Shown in pieces: positions 7,090 through 13,935 of a DNA stretch of 64,000 nucleotides. Both the position numbers and the translations under genes were made by a program. Under the pieces are notes generated by a model. It was not told where the DNA came from. It worked only from the letters and a program-made list of their open reading frames with translations, and did not search any database. This stretch comes from Luteolibacter pohnpeiensis (GTDB lineage Bacteria > Verrucomicrobiota > Verrucomicrobiia > Verrucomicrobiales > Akkermansiaceae): contig NZ_JAENIJ010000007.1 in the NCBI RefSeq assembly GCF_016595435.1, positions 1 through 64,000 on the forward strand, written 5' to 3'. Numbering within the stretch: position 1 is the first letter of the stretch; every line of letters starts with the position of its first letter.

Positions 7090-7210
7090 GCCTAACCATG
7101 CGCTGCAGCCAACAGCCGACAAGCTCTGCATTTTACATTGATGGATAACTTGAACACAACATTGCGAGTCAAGCTCATCGCCCGGTGTCGCTGAGTTTGG
7201 GTCGTTCGCG
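7090..7210 (+). repeat. attC-like site
   Basis: R'' GCCTAAC (7090-7096) is the exact complement of its cassette start. R' is GTTCGCG (7204-7210). The middle carries CAGCCAACAGCCGACAAGC and GAGTCAAGCTCATCGCCCGG, the latter echoed at 11202-11221. Confidence 0.85.
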
Positions 7211-7221
7211 AGAAATATACA

Positions 7222-7761
7222 ATGCATAGGGTAAGGAAGGCCGAAACTGGTGATGGCAAGCGCATCGCCGAGATTCAGGTAGGAGGTTGGCAAAGTGCTT
7301 ATCGGGGAATCATCCCGGATGACTACCTGAATGCCCTGAATCCTGAAAAACGAGTCACGTTCTGGTCTCAGCAGGCCGATAACGAATCCAGTGATCTGTT
7401 CGTCACTATCCTGGGGGCAACCGTCACTGGTTTTTGCCACTTGATTCCCTCGAGAGATGATGACGGGACCGGTGTGGCTGAGATCGCTGCGATATACGTT
7501 GATCCATGCGCGTGGCGTCAGGGATGTGGTAGGCAACTCTGCGAGGCTGCCTTCGAAGCAGCTCGTAGGCGCGGTGCTTCGTCGGTAACGCTCTGGGTGC
7601 TTGAGGCGAATTTGTTAGGACGGAGCTTTTATGAGGCCATCGGTTTTCGGACTGATGGATCGACTAAATCGGAGGAGAGGCCGGGATTCTTGCTTGAAGA
7701 AGTGCGCTACCGAATCGACCCAAGCAAACGCGAACAGGATGTTACAGGTGACGGGCATTAA
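7222..7761 (+). CDS. GNAT-family N-acetyltransferase (second copy, unrelated type)
   Basis: 179 residues from ATG 7222. N-terminal motif RKAETGDGKRIAEIQVGGWQ with YRGIIPDDYL is typical of PhnO/RimI-like GNATs. The central IAAIYVDPCAWRQGCGRQL (about 92-110) contains the acetyl-CoA-binding RQGCGR loop, followed by VTLWVLEANLLGRSFYEAIGF (about 126-146), the conserved WVLexN..a..FYe..GF end. The last ~11 residues are encoded by the attC site: R'' CGCGAAC starts at 7729 within the frame and the stop is at 7759-7761. The native stop was probably lost in the same deletion that shortened the site. Confidence 0.85.
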   Translation: MHRVRKAETGDGKRIAEIQVGGWQSAYRGIIPDDYLNALNPEKRVTFWSQQADNESSDLFVTILGATVTGFCHLIPSRDDDGTGVAEIAAIYVDPCAWRQGCGRQLCEAAFEAARRRGASSVTLWVLEANLLGRSFYEAIGFRTDGSTKSEERPGFLLEEVRYRIDPSKREQDVTGDGH

Positions 7762-7770
7762 ACGTCCGCC
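7729..7770 (+). repeat. Internally deleted attC-like site
   Basis: R'' CGCGAAC (7729-7735) pairs exactly with the cassette start GTTCGCG (7204-7210). The body AGGATGTTACAGGTGACGGGC parallels the site at 988-1047 but lacks the second arm, and the right end is GTCCGCC (7764-7770) instead of GTTRRRY. Confidence 0.6.
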
Positions 7771-7776
7771 AGAAAG

Positions 7777-8190
7777 ATGGAGCCGTTCAGTGTAAGTTTC
7801 AGTTTCACTGATCACAACCGTTATCGAGCGGCACCACAGGCATTCGGGCGGATCAAGCACTGCATGGATTTTCAAGCATGGCCGGAGAATGAGGATGAGT
7901 GGCGAGGCTACTTTGATCTGCGCGCGTTGGATCATTTTTGGTGGCCGACCGCATCTGAACTTGAGGATTGGAAGAGACTTTATTTCGCCGCCCCCGTGGA
8001 CAAACGCCAAACGCCCCCCCGGTTGCAACATCCCTGGGATTTCATGTCGATGCCCGACGCTTTCAAGAATGGCGATGATGTGCTTGTTAACTTTGAAGAA
8101 AACGGAGAGCGAGGCGGGAGGTCGACCTTCGACCCACACGGTGATCCCTACAGCGACTGGGTGCATGCTTGCGATCATCGAAGCCTTTGA
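7777..8190 (+). CDS. Hypothetical cytosolic protein, probably frameshifted near its end
   Basis: 137 residues from ATG 7777, rich in Trp/Phe and acidic residues; no family recognised. The last residues (ACDHRSL) look out of frame. Removing one T near 8169-8171 would continue as AAIIEAFDMEITEVNE and stop at 8216-8218, exactly before the R'' box GGCGAAC (8219-8225), which is where intact cassette genes in this array end. I therefore regard the annotated stop as the result of a one-base insertion or a sequencing error. A 45-bp piece of this gene (7946-7990) is repeated at 9315-9359. Confidence 0.65.
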   Translation: MEPFSVSFSFTDHNRYRAAPQAFGRIKHCMDFQAWPENEDEWRGYFDLRALDHFWWPTASELEDWKRLYFAAPVDKRQTPPRLQHPWDFMSMPDAFKNGDDVLVNFEENGERGGRSTFDPHGDPYSDWVHACDHRSL

Positions 8191-8218
8191 CATGGAGATC
8201 ACCGAAGTGAATGAGTAG

Positions 8219-8238
8219 GGCGAACAAGGCAGTTAACA
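8219..8238 (+). repeat. Minimal attC-like remnant
   Basis: GGCGAAC (8219-8225) and GTTAACA (8232-8238) are separated by only six bases. The first matches 6 of 7 bases of the complement of the cassette start GTCCGCC (7764-7770). The hairpin body is gone, so the site is probably inactive. Confidence 0.5.
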
Positions 8239-8244
8239 AAAACA

Positions 8245-8706
8245 ATGAAGACATTCCTCCTCGCATGGATCGCGGCTGCTTCAGTCGCGAGTGCCGCAAT
8301 CATCGCCGACGGAAGAGGATTTTTTCCAGTGATGGTGCAGGTCGTTGACCCCAATTCTGGCACTCCCATCAAAGGCGCAAAGGTGCGACTAGAGGACGCG
8401 GGAACCTACAGAGAATTTGAGCTCGATCCGAAGCGCCAGACCAAGCTGCTGCCGGATTCCCTTGGTAAGCCTGTCGATACCAACGCTGAGGGAGTGGCAG
8501 TCGTCTTTTACTTCGGTGGGTTCTCCAGCTCCACAGTTGACGGGAAGTCGATTTATTCGAGAACCTTAGCTGGGACGATTGTCGTCGAGCTGGATGGCAA
8601 GGAGATCTACCGTTCGACGCTGAAGGATTGGGCGGAGAAAAAGAGGTTTAGGGCGGATTCAAGCTCAGTGCCGTGGATCGTCGTCTCGCCAACCAACGCG
8701 CAATAA
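8245..8706 (+). CDS. Secreted protein with Ig-like/carboxypeptidase-regulatory-like fold
   Basis: 153 residues from ATG 8245. Signal peptide (TFLLAWIAAASVASA, cleavage after ASA near residue 17). The mature sequence begins VMVQVVDPNSGTPIKGAKV, the classic start of a carboxypeptidase-regulatory-like or CnaB-type beta sandwich, and continues with DTNAEGVAVVFYFGG, the usual TDxxGxa strand. The protein is a single such domain, possibly binding at the cell surface. No catalytic part is seen. Confidence 0.65.
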   Translation: MKTFLLAWIAAASVASAAIIADGRGFFPVMVQVVDPNSGTPIKGAKVRLEDAGTYREFELDPKRQTKLLPDSLGKPVDTNAEGVAVVFYFGGFSSSTVDGKSIYSRTLAGTIVVELDGKEIYRSTLKDWAEKKRFRADSSSVPWIVVSPTNAQ

Positions 8707-8711
8707 TTCAA

Positions 8712-8803
8712 GTCCAACAAAGTCGAGGTGCCAAACCGGCGATCAGCCCGATAATTGACTTTGAAGCTTCCCTCCCGCCGCAGATGGCCTCATATGTTCA
8801 GCT
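8712..8803 (+). repeat. attC-like site, second family
   Basis: R'' GTCCAAC (8712-8718), body GGCGATCAGCCCGATAATTG, ACTTTGAAGCTTCC and CTCCCGCCGC, and R' GTTCAGC (8797-8803). The body aligns with 3557-3689. Confidence 0.7.
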
Positions 8804-8809
8804 AAATAC

Positions 8810-9259
8810 ATGACACCACATCAACGCTCATTGATTCAAGAGGTCCTAGGGTCTGACCAAGCAACATTCAGAATCTTGGATCAAGACAAGGCGAGATTCG
8901 CCGACTGGGAATACACGGATTGGGAAAAGGATCGAGCGCGAGACGAAGCCGATTGGACGGAAACCAGGAAGCGTTATGAGCAATTGAAGGACGAAGCTCT
9001 CCAAATCATATCGGACGAACTCGGTCCTTGTGCAGCAAATAAGGATGGCTGGGATGAAGCCACCCCATGCTGGGCGTCAGGGGGACTCTTTGCCTTGTGG
9101 AAGGTCCAAGAGAGATTTGTCTCTGTATTTCTGAGCTGGGATAATCCTGAAGATCCGTCGTTTTTGATCGTGGCGTGTGCAAGTCAGGATCAGTTCGCAT
9201 TAGGTCCGGCTTCCGCCGATCCATGGGAGACCGCGTGGATGGAATTCGGTGAATGGTAA
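8810..9259 (+). CDS. Hypothetical cytosolic acidic protein
   Basis: 149 residues from ATG 8810, six bases after R' (8797-8803). No signal peptide. The N-terminal half is helical and very acidic (EYTDWEKDRARDEADW), the C-terminal half beta-rich with FVSVFLSWDNPEDPSFL and ends in TAWMEFGEW. No recognised family. The R'' GCCGAAC (9267-9273) matches 6 of 7 bases of the complement of the cassette start. Confidence 0.62.
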   Translation: MTPHQRSLIQEVLGSDQATFRILDQDKARFADWEYTDWEKDRARDEADWTETRKRYEQLKDEALQIISDELGPCAANKDGWDEATPCWASGGLFALWKVQERFVSVFLSWDNPEDPSFLIVACASQDQFALGPASADPWETAWMEFGEW

Positions 9260-9266
9260 TTCTGCG

Positions 9267-9480
9267 GCCGAACACGCCGTGACAGGCAACCCTACGGGCT
9301 GGACTGCTCCAATTCGACCGCATTTGAACTTGAGGATTGGAAGAGACTTTATTTCGACGAGCCGTGAGAACGAAAAACCTAAGAAGAACAAGTTGAGCCA
9401 CCGAACCAGCGAAAATGTCCTTCTTTGAATTCCTGCTTCCTTTCCGCCGGTCCCATACTCTAAATCTTTCGCTACAAAAA
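9267..9480 (+). repeat. Mosaic of two attC-like sites around a gene fragment
   Basis: The left element starts with GCCGAAC (9267-9273) and ACGCCGTGACAGGCAACC. The right element runs from about 9388 (AGAACAAGTTGAGCCACCG) to TTTCGCT (9467-9473) and resembles the family of 3557-3689 and 8712-8803 (CTGCTTCCTTTCCGCCGG). Between them lies 9315-9359, copied from the gene at 7777. Confidence 0.55.
9315..9359 (+). pseudogene. 45-bp fragment of the 7777-8190 gene
   Basis: Positions 9315-9359 match 7946-7990 almost perfectly: I see two mismatches, C to T at the fourth codon and C to A near the end. It codes for the TASELEDWKRLYF segment of the parent gene but is flanked by attC-like DNA on both sides, so it is a relic of a second copy of that cassette. 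Confidence 0.85.
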
Positions 9481-9482
9481 CC

Positions 9483-9959
9483 ATGAAAACACTAATCACA
9501 TTCATGACATCAGTACTGATGGCATTGCCATCTTTTGGTTCCACATCAGACGGCATGCAGGAGTTTCTACGAGTGCTGGCATTTAATGCTGACGGCGGCC
9601 ATGTAGTGGACCATCAGGGGGAGTTGCATTTCCCACCCACCCTGGCAAAACAACCCGATAAATTTGAAGGAAAGGTAGAGGTTGCCACTATCAACACGGA
9701 ATGGGATCCAAGTATGTGGGAGAAATTCTCGGCCTCACGGGGATTTGCCTATGCTACCCCTCCGACCCTGATCGATGACGTGCCCCTCACCGCTAAGCTC
9801 TTTGCCACCGAACCGAAAAAGCTTTGCCGGACCCTTGATCTCCCCCGGCTGGGTCGATTGGACTTGGTCGCAGAGGTGAAGCCTGGGCAAGAGGGTAAGA
9901 CCATGGTGACGATCACTGTAGTCCAGCGCACACAATTTTTCGTCGCCTCCATAAAATAA
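9483..9959 (+). CDS. Hypothetical secreted protein
   Basis: 158 residues from ATG 9483. Signal peptide (LITFMTSVLMALPSFGS, cleavage near residue 20). The mature part contains a FEGKVEVATINTEWDPSMW segment and two likely beta strands at the end (MVTITVVQRTQFFVASI). No known family. The signal-peptide region starts MKTLITF, similar in style to other cassette proteins here, but the bodies are unrelated. Confidence 0.68.
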   Translation: MKTLITFMTSVLMALPSFGSTSDGMQEFLRVLAFNADGGHVVDHQGELHFPPTLAKQPDKFEGKVEVATINTEWDPSMWEKFSASRGFAYATPPTLIDDVPLTAKLFATEPKKLCRTLDLPRLGRLDLVAEVKPGQEGKTMVTITVVQRTQFFVASIK

Positions 9960-9962
9960 AGC

Positions 9963-10010
9963 CGCGGCATGACAACCGTCTAACCAGCTCCGTGTTGAAC
10001 TTTCAAATGC
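9963..10010 (+). repeat. Truncated attC-like site
   Basis: Bases after 9961 (GCCGCGGCATGACAACCGTC, then TAACCAGCTCCGTG) match the left half of the family at 12-192 and 4034-4158 (AAGCCGCAGC, GACAACCGCCTG, CGCTCCGAGTC). The right half, including a clear R', is absent before ATG 10011. Confidence 0.5.
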
Positions 10011-10409
10011 ATGAAGATTTTCGCTCTAGCATGGTTGGCCGTGACATCCATTCCTGGCTTCACACAGCAAGATGATTCAATATTGAAGTCTGAATCTCCC
10101 GATCATGCCTTTTTCACGGCCACTTGGCGCATTCCTGAATCAGACTATATTTGGCAACCGGATCTTGATGATTTCAGTTTGGTCGTCTTCCCATGGGTTG
10201 GTAAAAATGAATTAGGAGATTTAGACTTCTCACACGATTTCACTGGAAGGCTCCCCTCCCAGCTTCAATGGAGCACGGACTCTAAATCTATTGTTGTTAC
10301 GACTATCAGTTCTGGAGGTCATTCTCCCTGGCACTACAAGACCTATGTTTTCAGCGTGGCAGACAAAAGGCTTGTTGATGCAGATGATCTTATCGGCTTA
10401 GTCGTATGA
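10011..10409 (+). CDS. Hypothetical secreted protein
   Basis: 132 residues from ATG 10011. Signal peptide (IFALAWLAVTSIPGFTQ, cleavage near residue 19). The mature sequence has beta-strand pairs such as FFTATWRIPE and SKSIVVTTISSGGH and resembles one blade of a beta-propeller-like exported protein: QWSTDSKSIVVTT then YVFSVADKRLV is the WSPDGKxl...iwdv pattern of WD40/TolB-like repeats. One blade alone cannot fold as a propeller, so the resemblance may be superficial. Function unknown. Confidence 0.65.
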   Translation: MKIFALAWLAVTSIPGFTQQDDSILKSESPDHAFFTATWRIPESDYIWQPDLDDFSLVVFPWVGKNELGDLDFSHDFTGRLPSQLQWSTDSKSIVVTTISSGGHSPWHYKTYVFSVADKRLVDADDLIGLVV

Positions 10410-10581
10410 TCTGATTTTTGTATCGCCGCTCCCCATACGGCCGTTTTCCAAATTGCAAATGAAGATTTTGAACATCCCGTTAGTCGCACAGTTGATTTAT
10501 CATCACTCTTCAAAACCAACTGACACCGCGAACATACGCATTCAGCCAGCCGTCTACTGACACTATTTGATTGGCAGAAAC
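10410..10581 (+). other. Spacer with a decayed gene start
   Basis: 172 bp before the SRPBCC gene. A small frame from ATG 10459 to 10560 (33 residues) starts MKIL, like the gene at 10011 (ATGAAGATTTT in both), but has no further similarity and no signal peptide. I see no clean R'' or R' box; ACACCGCGAACATACG at 10523-10538 may be a relic. Confidence 0.35.
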
Positions 10582-11007
10582 ATGTCCATATTTGAACATC
10601 ACATTGAGGTTCCAGTCACTCCTGCGGAAGTATTCGGAGCATTTGAAGATTCGGAAAAGTATGCGACCTGGTGGGGACCGGATGGGTTCAGCAATACATT
10701 TGAAATCTTCGAATTTCGCACTGGCGGTAAATGGAAATACATCATGCACGGACCAGACGGTAGGGATTACCCGAATGAGTCGGAGTTTGTTGAGATCATT
10801 CCCGATGCACGGGTCCATATCCGCCATACATCTTTACCCCGATACGATCTGAAGATTTCACTCGATCGCACCGAGTGCGGAACTCTTGTGTCTTGGCATG
10901 CGGTCTTTGAGAACGAGACCTTCGCCGAAAAGATGAGGGATTTTCTGGAAGGTGCGAATGAACAAAACCTACGTCGGCTAGCTGGGGTCGTGACACCTTC
11001 GATCTAA
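10582..11007 (+). CDS. AHSA1-type SRPBCC-domain protein
   Basis: 141 residues from ATG 10582 (an in-frame TTG at 10567 is less likely). The start FEHHIEVPVTPAEVFGAFED, the WWGPDGFSNT motif (about 32-41), GGKWKYIMHGPDG (about 51-63) and the final FLEGANEQNLRRLAGV helix are typical of the activator-of-Hsp90-ATPase-1-like (AHSA1, START-like) family. These are ligand-binding helix-grip folds; the ligand here is unknown. Cytoplasmic. It is followed directly by an attC-like site. Confidence 0.85.
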   Translation: MSIFEHHIEVPVTPAEVFGAFEDSEKYATWWGPDGFSNTFEIFEFRTGGKWKYIMHGPDGRDYPNESEFVEIIPDARVHIRHTSLPRYDLKISLDRTECGTLVSWHAVFENETFAEKMRDFLEGANEQNLRRLAGVVTPSI

Positions 11008-11076
11008 GGCCAAAGAAGTAGGTAGGAAATGGCAACTGGCTGCACAGGTTCCATCTCCTGCGCTTTGACGTTCGAA
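11008..11076 (+). repeat. attC-like site
   Basis: GGCCAAAG (11008-11015) stands in for R''. The right end is GTTCGAA (11070-11076) preceded by CTGCGCTTTGAC, the usual right end in this array. Complementary segments TGGCAACTGGCTGC are visible inside. Confidence 0.6.
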
Positions 11077-11252
11077 CAAAACGAATCCGATGCTCGCATC
11101 CCCAAGTAAACTGACGGATCTTGGCTCGAAGCAACTATCGCGACCCGGCTTGATGTCATACTCATCTATAACCAAGTTATGAAAGCCCTTACAGCCAACA
11201 GGTGAGTCAAGCTTTCGCCCGCACTTGAAAATCAATCGTTCTGCAAGTAATT
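11077..11252 (+). repeat. Empty mini-cassette ending in an attC-like site
   Basis: From R' at 11070 to the next R' GTTCTGC (11238-11244) there is no usable gene, only about 115 bp plus an attC-like element starting at GCCAACAGG (11194) with GAGTCAAGCTTTCGCCCG, which matches the site at 7090-7210. This is either a promoter-type or gene-less cassette or a deletion product. Confidence 0.5.
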
Positions 11253-11253
11253 C

Positions 11254-11742
11254 ATGAAACGCAACGGGCTTCACAACACACTCATTATTGCGGGTTCTGC
11301 CGTGTTTGGTGGTGTAATTCTTTGGCAGGTCTGGGTCGGACATCCCATCCAAGTATTAGTCATTTCCTGTGCGATCTATGCTGGATTTTTGGTTCTGACT
11401 TATCTAATCGCACTAGTATTAGTTCCACGTTCCATTCGCACGGCTCCGCAAATGCCATACGAATTCAGATCTCTGGCACTTGGGAAAATAACTTCCGAAA
11501 TTGCGACTCTTTTGTTGAGCGCGACATCAGTTGAGGAGCGTTCTTCAGGAGGAATCACGCATTACTTATATCGGTTGACTCAGGAAATGCCCAACGGTTT
11601 GTGGATTTGCGAAATTGAAACTGCACAAGATTCGATCATTGCTCTGAAAAGGAAATTCGAGTCCGGTGCTAGCCAGTTATTCGACACCGGGAATCAAGTT
11701 GGCGAGGGGATATTCATTTATGATCAGATCATAGGCGGTTAA
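11254..11742 (+). CDS. Membrane protein, unknown; last cassette gene
   Basis: 162 residues from ATG 11254. Two transmembrane segments: about 10-30 (LIIAGSAVFGGVILWQVWVG) and about 33-57 (VLVISCAIYAGFLVLTYLIAL). A soluble C-terminal domain of about 100 residues follows with no recognised motif. No R'' box complementary to its start (GTTCTGC) follows the stop, so the array ends here or the terminal attC is lost. Confidence 0.65.
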   Translation: MKRNGLHNTLIIAGSAVFGGVILWQVWVGHPIQVLVISCAIYAGFLVLTYLIALVLVPRSIRTAPQMPYEFRSLALGKITSEIATLLLSATSVEERSSGGITHYLYRLTQEMPNGLWICEIETAQDSIIALKRKFESGASQLFDTGNQVGEGIFIYDQIIGG

Positions 11743-12067
11743 TTCCTACTTTCTGCTTCCCTCTAGCGGCACGGCTCGAAACACCGCAGGCATTTCCTAA
11801 ATTTCCTCCCGATATCATTGGGGAAAGACCGCAAGAAGCGGTCCGACTGATCATCTCTAAGGAAAAACCCAAAAACCTAGGAGCGCATCAGTCGGACCAC
11901 CTTTGTCTTGCGACAGGGAGCAATACGTTGGGGGTTTTCTCGCTCGATCACTTTTTTTATTAAATTTTTCATTCGCAGGTTTTTTCCGGTCTTTGAGCAA
12001 CATTGTCCGGATTTTTACAGACAAAATCGTCTGCAGCGCACATTTACTCATTGGTCAATCAACCATC
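11743..12067. other. Boundary between cassette array and MoxR operon
   Basis: 325 bp without a gene. It holds the two overlapping hairpins at 11827-11898 and then an AT-rich segment (CACTTTTTTTATTAAATTTT, 11952-11971) that is the most likely place for the promoter of the downstream operon. I cannot assign -35 and -10 boxes with confidence. Confidence 0.6.
11827..11898 (+). promoter_or_regulatory. Two mutually exclusive hairpins upstream of the MoxR operon
   Basis: Hairpin A pairs GACCGC (11827-11832) with GCGGTC (11838-11843) around a five-base loop. Hairpin B pairs GGTCCGACTGAT (11840-11851) with ATCAGTCGGACC (11887-11898), 12 of 12. The bases GGTC at 11840-11843 belong to both, so only one can form at a time. 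No T-run follows hairpin B. This could be an attenuator-like leader, an array-end terminator or a protein-binding palindrome. Confidence 0.5.
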
Positions 12068-13060
12068 ATGATTACTGCGAATATCCCCTTCCCCGATGTC
12101 AGCCGATACGTTCAGGAAATCCGAAGCCGCGTCGGCCAGATCGTCGTGGGTCAGGATGTTGTCGTGGAGCGGATGCTGATCGCGCTGCTGACCAGCGGGC
12201 ACTTGCTGTTGGAAGGCATGCCTGGCCTCGCGAAAACCCTGTTGGTCAACACTTTGGCGCAAGCCATGCACCTTCAGTTCCGGCGGATTCAGTTTACCAT
12301 CGATCTTCTGCCTTCCGATATTCTCGGTTCGGAAATCCTGGATGAACGCACCGGCAATTTCCGCACCCATCGTGGCCCTGCCTTTACCAACCTTTTGCTG
12401 GCGGACGAAATCAACCGCGCAGCCCCGAAAGTTCAGGGCGCCTTGTTGGAAGCGATGCAGGAGCGGAAAGTGACGATCGGTAGCGAGTCGCATGCCCTAC
12501 CAACACCTTTCCTGGTGATCGCGACCCAGAACCCGATCGAACAAAGCGGAACATTCGAGCTGCCGGAAGCCCAGCTCGACCGATTCATGCTCTGCCATCG
12601 GCTCGGCTACCCGACCGCCAGCGAGGAGGAAGAAATTCTCCGCCGCAACCTCAAGCTCGGCGTGAAACGGGAAGGTTCCGGTGCCGTGGCCCGATCTGAG
12701 TTCGACATGATCGAAAAGAAAGCGATCGGCACCGAAGCGGATCTCATCGCGGCAATGGAAGCTGCCAACGAAATCCACGTGAGTGATGTTTTCCTGAAAC
12801 ATGTCGTCGACATCATCGAACGGACCCGCCACCACCGTGAGCTTGAAGTTGGCTGCAGCCCGCGTGCTGGCATTTCGCTTCTGAAAGCGTCGCGCGCACG
12901 CGCGTTGCTGCAAGGTCGCGACTACGTCATCCCCGAAGATCTTTTCGCCTTGGCCGAGGACGTCATTCTGCACCGCATCCGTCTTACCTACGAGGCACTT
13001 GCCGAAGGCCGCACTGGTGCAGCAGTGTTGCAGGACATTTTGGAAGAATCGATCTCCTGA
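12068..13060 (+). CDS. moxR: MoxR-family AAA+ ATPase
   Basis: 330 residues from ATG 12068; longer upstream frames lack coding character. AAA+ motifs: Walker A GMPGLAKT (50-57), Walker B LLLADEIN (109-116), sensor 1 IATQNPIEQSGTF (151-163), and the MoxR-specific LPEAQLDRF (about 166-174). A C-terminal lid domain ends at DILEES. MoxR ATPases act as chaperone-like partners of VWA-domain proteins, and this gene heads an operon with a DUF58 protein and two VWA proteins, the usual arrangement. Only four bases separate its stop from the next ATG (13065). Confidence 0.93.
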   Translation: MITANIPFPDVSRYVQEIRSRVGQIVVGQDVVVERMLIALLTSGHLLLEGMPGLAKTLLVNTLAQAMHLQFRRIQFTIDLLPSDILGSEILDERTGNFRTHRGPAFTNLLLADEINRAAPKVQGALLEAMQERKVTIGSESHALPTPFLVIATQNPIEQSGTFELPEAQLDRFMLCHRLGYPTASEEEEILRRNLKLGVKREGSGAVARSEFDMIEKKAIGTEADLIAAMEAANEIHVSDVFLKHVVDIIERTRHHRELEVGCSPRAGISLLKASRARALLQGRDYVIPEDLFALAEDVILHRIRLTYEALAEGRTGAAVLQDILEESIS

Positions 13061-13064
13061 CCCG

Positions 13065-13931
13065 ATGGATGCCCGGCTTGAAAACGCGGATCCATTGGAT
13101 AGCCGCCAATTTCTACTGGCGGTCAAACGTCTGGCGGACAGCCTTAGCTACGGAACAGATCGTAGTCCGTTCCTTGGGCAAGGTTTGGAGTATGTGCAAT
13201 CCCGTCGCTACGAAGCGGGCGATCCCGTGAAATCGATTGATTGGCGCGTCACAGCACGCACCGGGAAGACGCATGTGAAGCAATTCGAAACTCCCAAACA
13301 AATGCCGGTTTGGCTGGTGATCGACACTTCCGCATCGATGGCACTTTCGACTCACCCGCCCGGGAAATACGGACTGGCCGTGCAGGTTGCCGGCGGACTT
13401 GCGCTTGCTTGTCTGGATCGCGTCAGCCCGGTCGGTGTGCTCGGCGCAGGAGGTAGAGATCTGATTGTTCAGCCCAGCCTCTCGCGCGATGTGCTGTTGC
13501 AGTGGCTGCATCAACTTCGGAATTATCATTTTGATGAACCGACGACTCTCGGGAAGCGCTTGGTTTCGCTGGAGCCTTCGCTCGGTCAACGCTCCCTGGT
13601 GATCGTGCTCAGTGACTTTCATGATCCGGATGCCATGCCAGCGCTAAAATTGATCAATTCCCGGCACGACTGCATCTGCCTGGCATTTCGTGACCCTGCC
13701 GAAGATCAGCTAACTGGCGCAGGATTCTTCCGCGCGCGTGAAGTCGAGTCCGGTCGAGAATTTCTAACTCACGGCCGCAGTCTGCTTTCCACCAGTGATC
13801 GCCTGGTCGAATCTTTCAAAAAGGCTTCGATCGATCATTTCCTCATTGAGCTTGGCACACCGTTCCTTGCCTCCTTCCGTCATTTTCTCCGTTCCCGGGG
13901 CGGCCTTGTCCGCCGCAATTCAGCCTCCTGA
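13065..13931 (+). CDS. DUF58 protein (MoxR-associated)
   Basis: 288 residues from ATG 13065. The DUF58 hallmark YEAGDPVKSIDWRVTARTG lies at about residues 49-67, followed by a VWA-like fold with DTSASM (87-92) as a probable metal-ion-dependent adhesion site. Cytosolic. DUF58 proteins invariably accompany MoxR ATPases and are thought to bridge the ATPase to membrane VWA proteins. It sits between moxR and a gene beginning four bases after its stop. Confidence 0.9.
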   Translation: MDARLENADPLDSRQFLLAVKRLADSLSYGTDRSPFLGQGLEYVQSRRYEAGDPVKSIDWRVTARTGKTHVKQFETPKQMPVWLVIDTSASMALSTHPPGKYGLAVQVAGGLALACLDRVSPVGVLGAGGRDLIVQPSLSRDVLLQWLHQLRNYHFDEPTTLGKRLVSLEPSLGQRSLVIVLSDFHDPDAMPALKLINSRHDCICLAFRDPAEDQLTGAGFFRAREVESGREFLTHGRSLLSTSDRLVESFKKASIDHFLIELGTPFLASFRHFLRSRGGLVRRNSAS

Positions 13932-13935
13932 CCGC

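Larger units (their letters stand above)
12..11252 (+). mobile_element. Integron-type gene-cassette array (CALIN-like, no integrase in window)
   Basis: About twenty short same-strand genes, each followed by an imperfect palindromic spacer that begins with an R''-like box (consensus RYYYAAC, often followed by AAGCCG) and ends with an R'-like box (GTTRRRY, often preceded by CTGAC or CATTGAAC). In several cassettes the first 7-10 bases are the exact reverse complement of the R'' box at the end of the same cassette: 186-193 with 987-994, 1041-1047 with 1506-1512, 2178-2185 with 2674-2681, 6610-6619 with 7087-7096, 7204-7210 with 7729-7735. This is the known property of integron cassettes excised at attC. 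No IntI tyrosine recombinase frame is visible; by integron polarity it would lie left of position 1. Base composition and gene content differ sharply from the operons after 12 kb. Confidence 0.87.
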
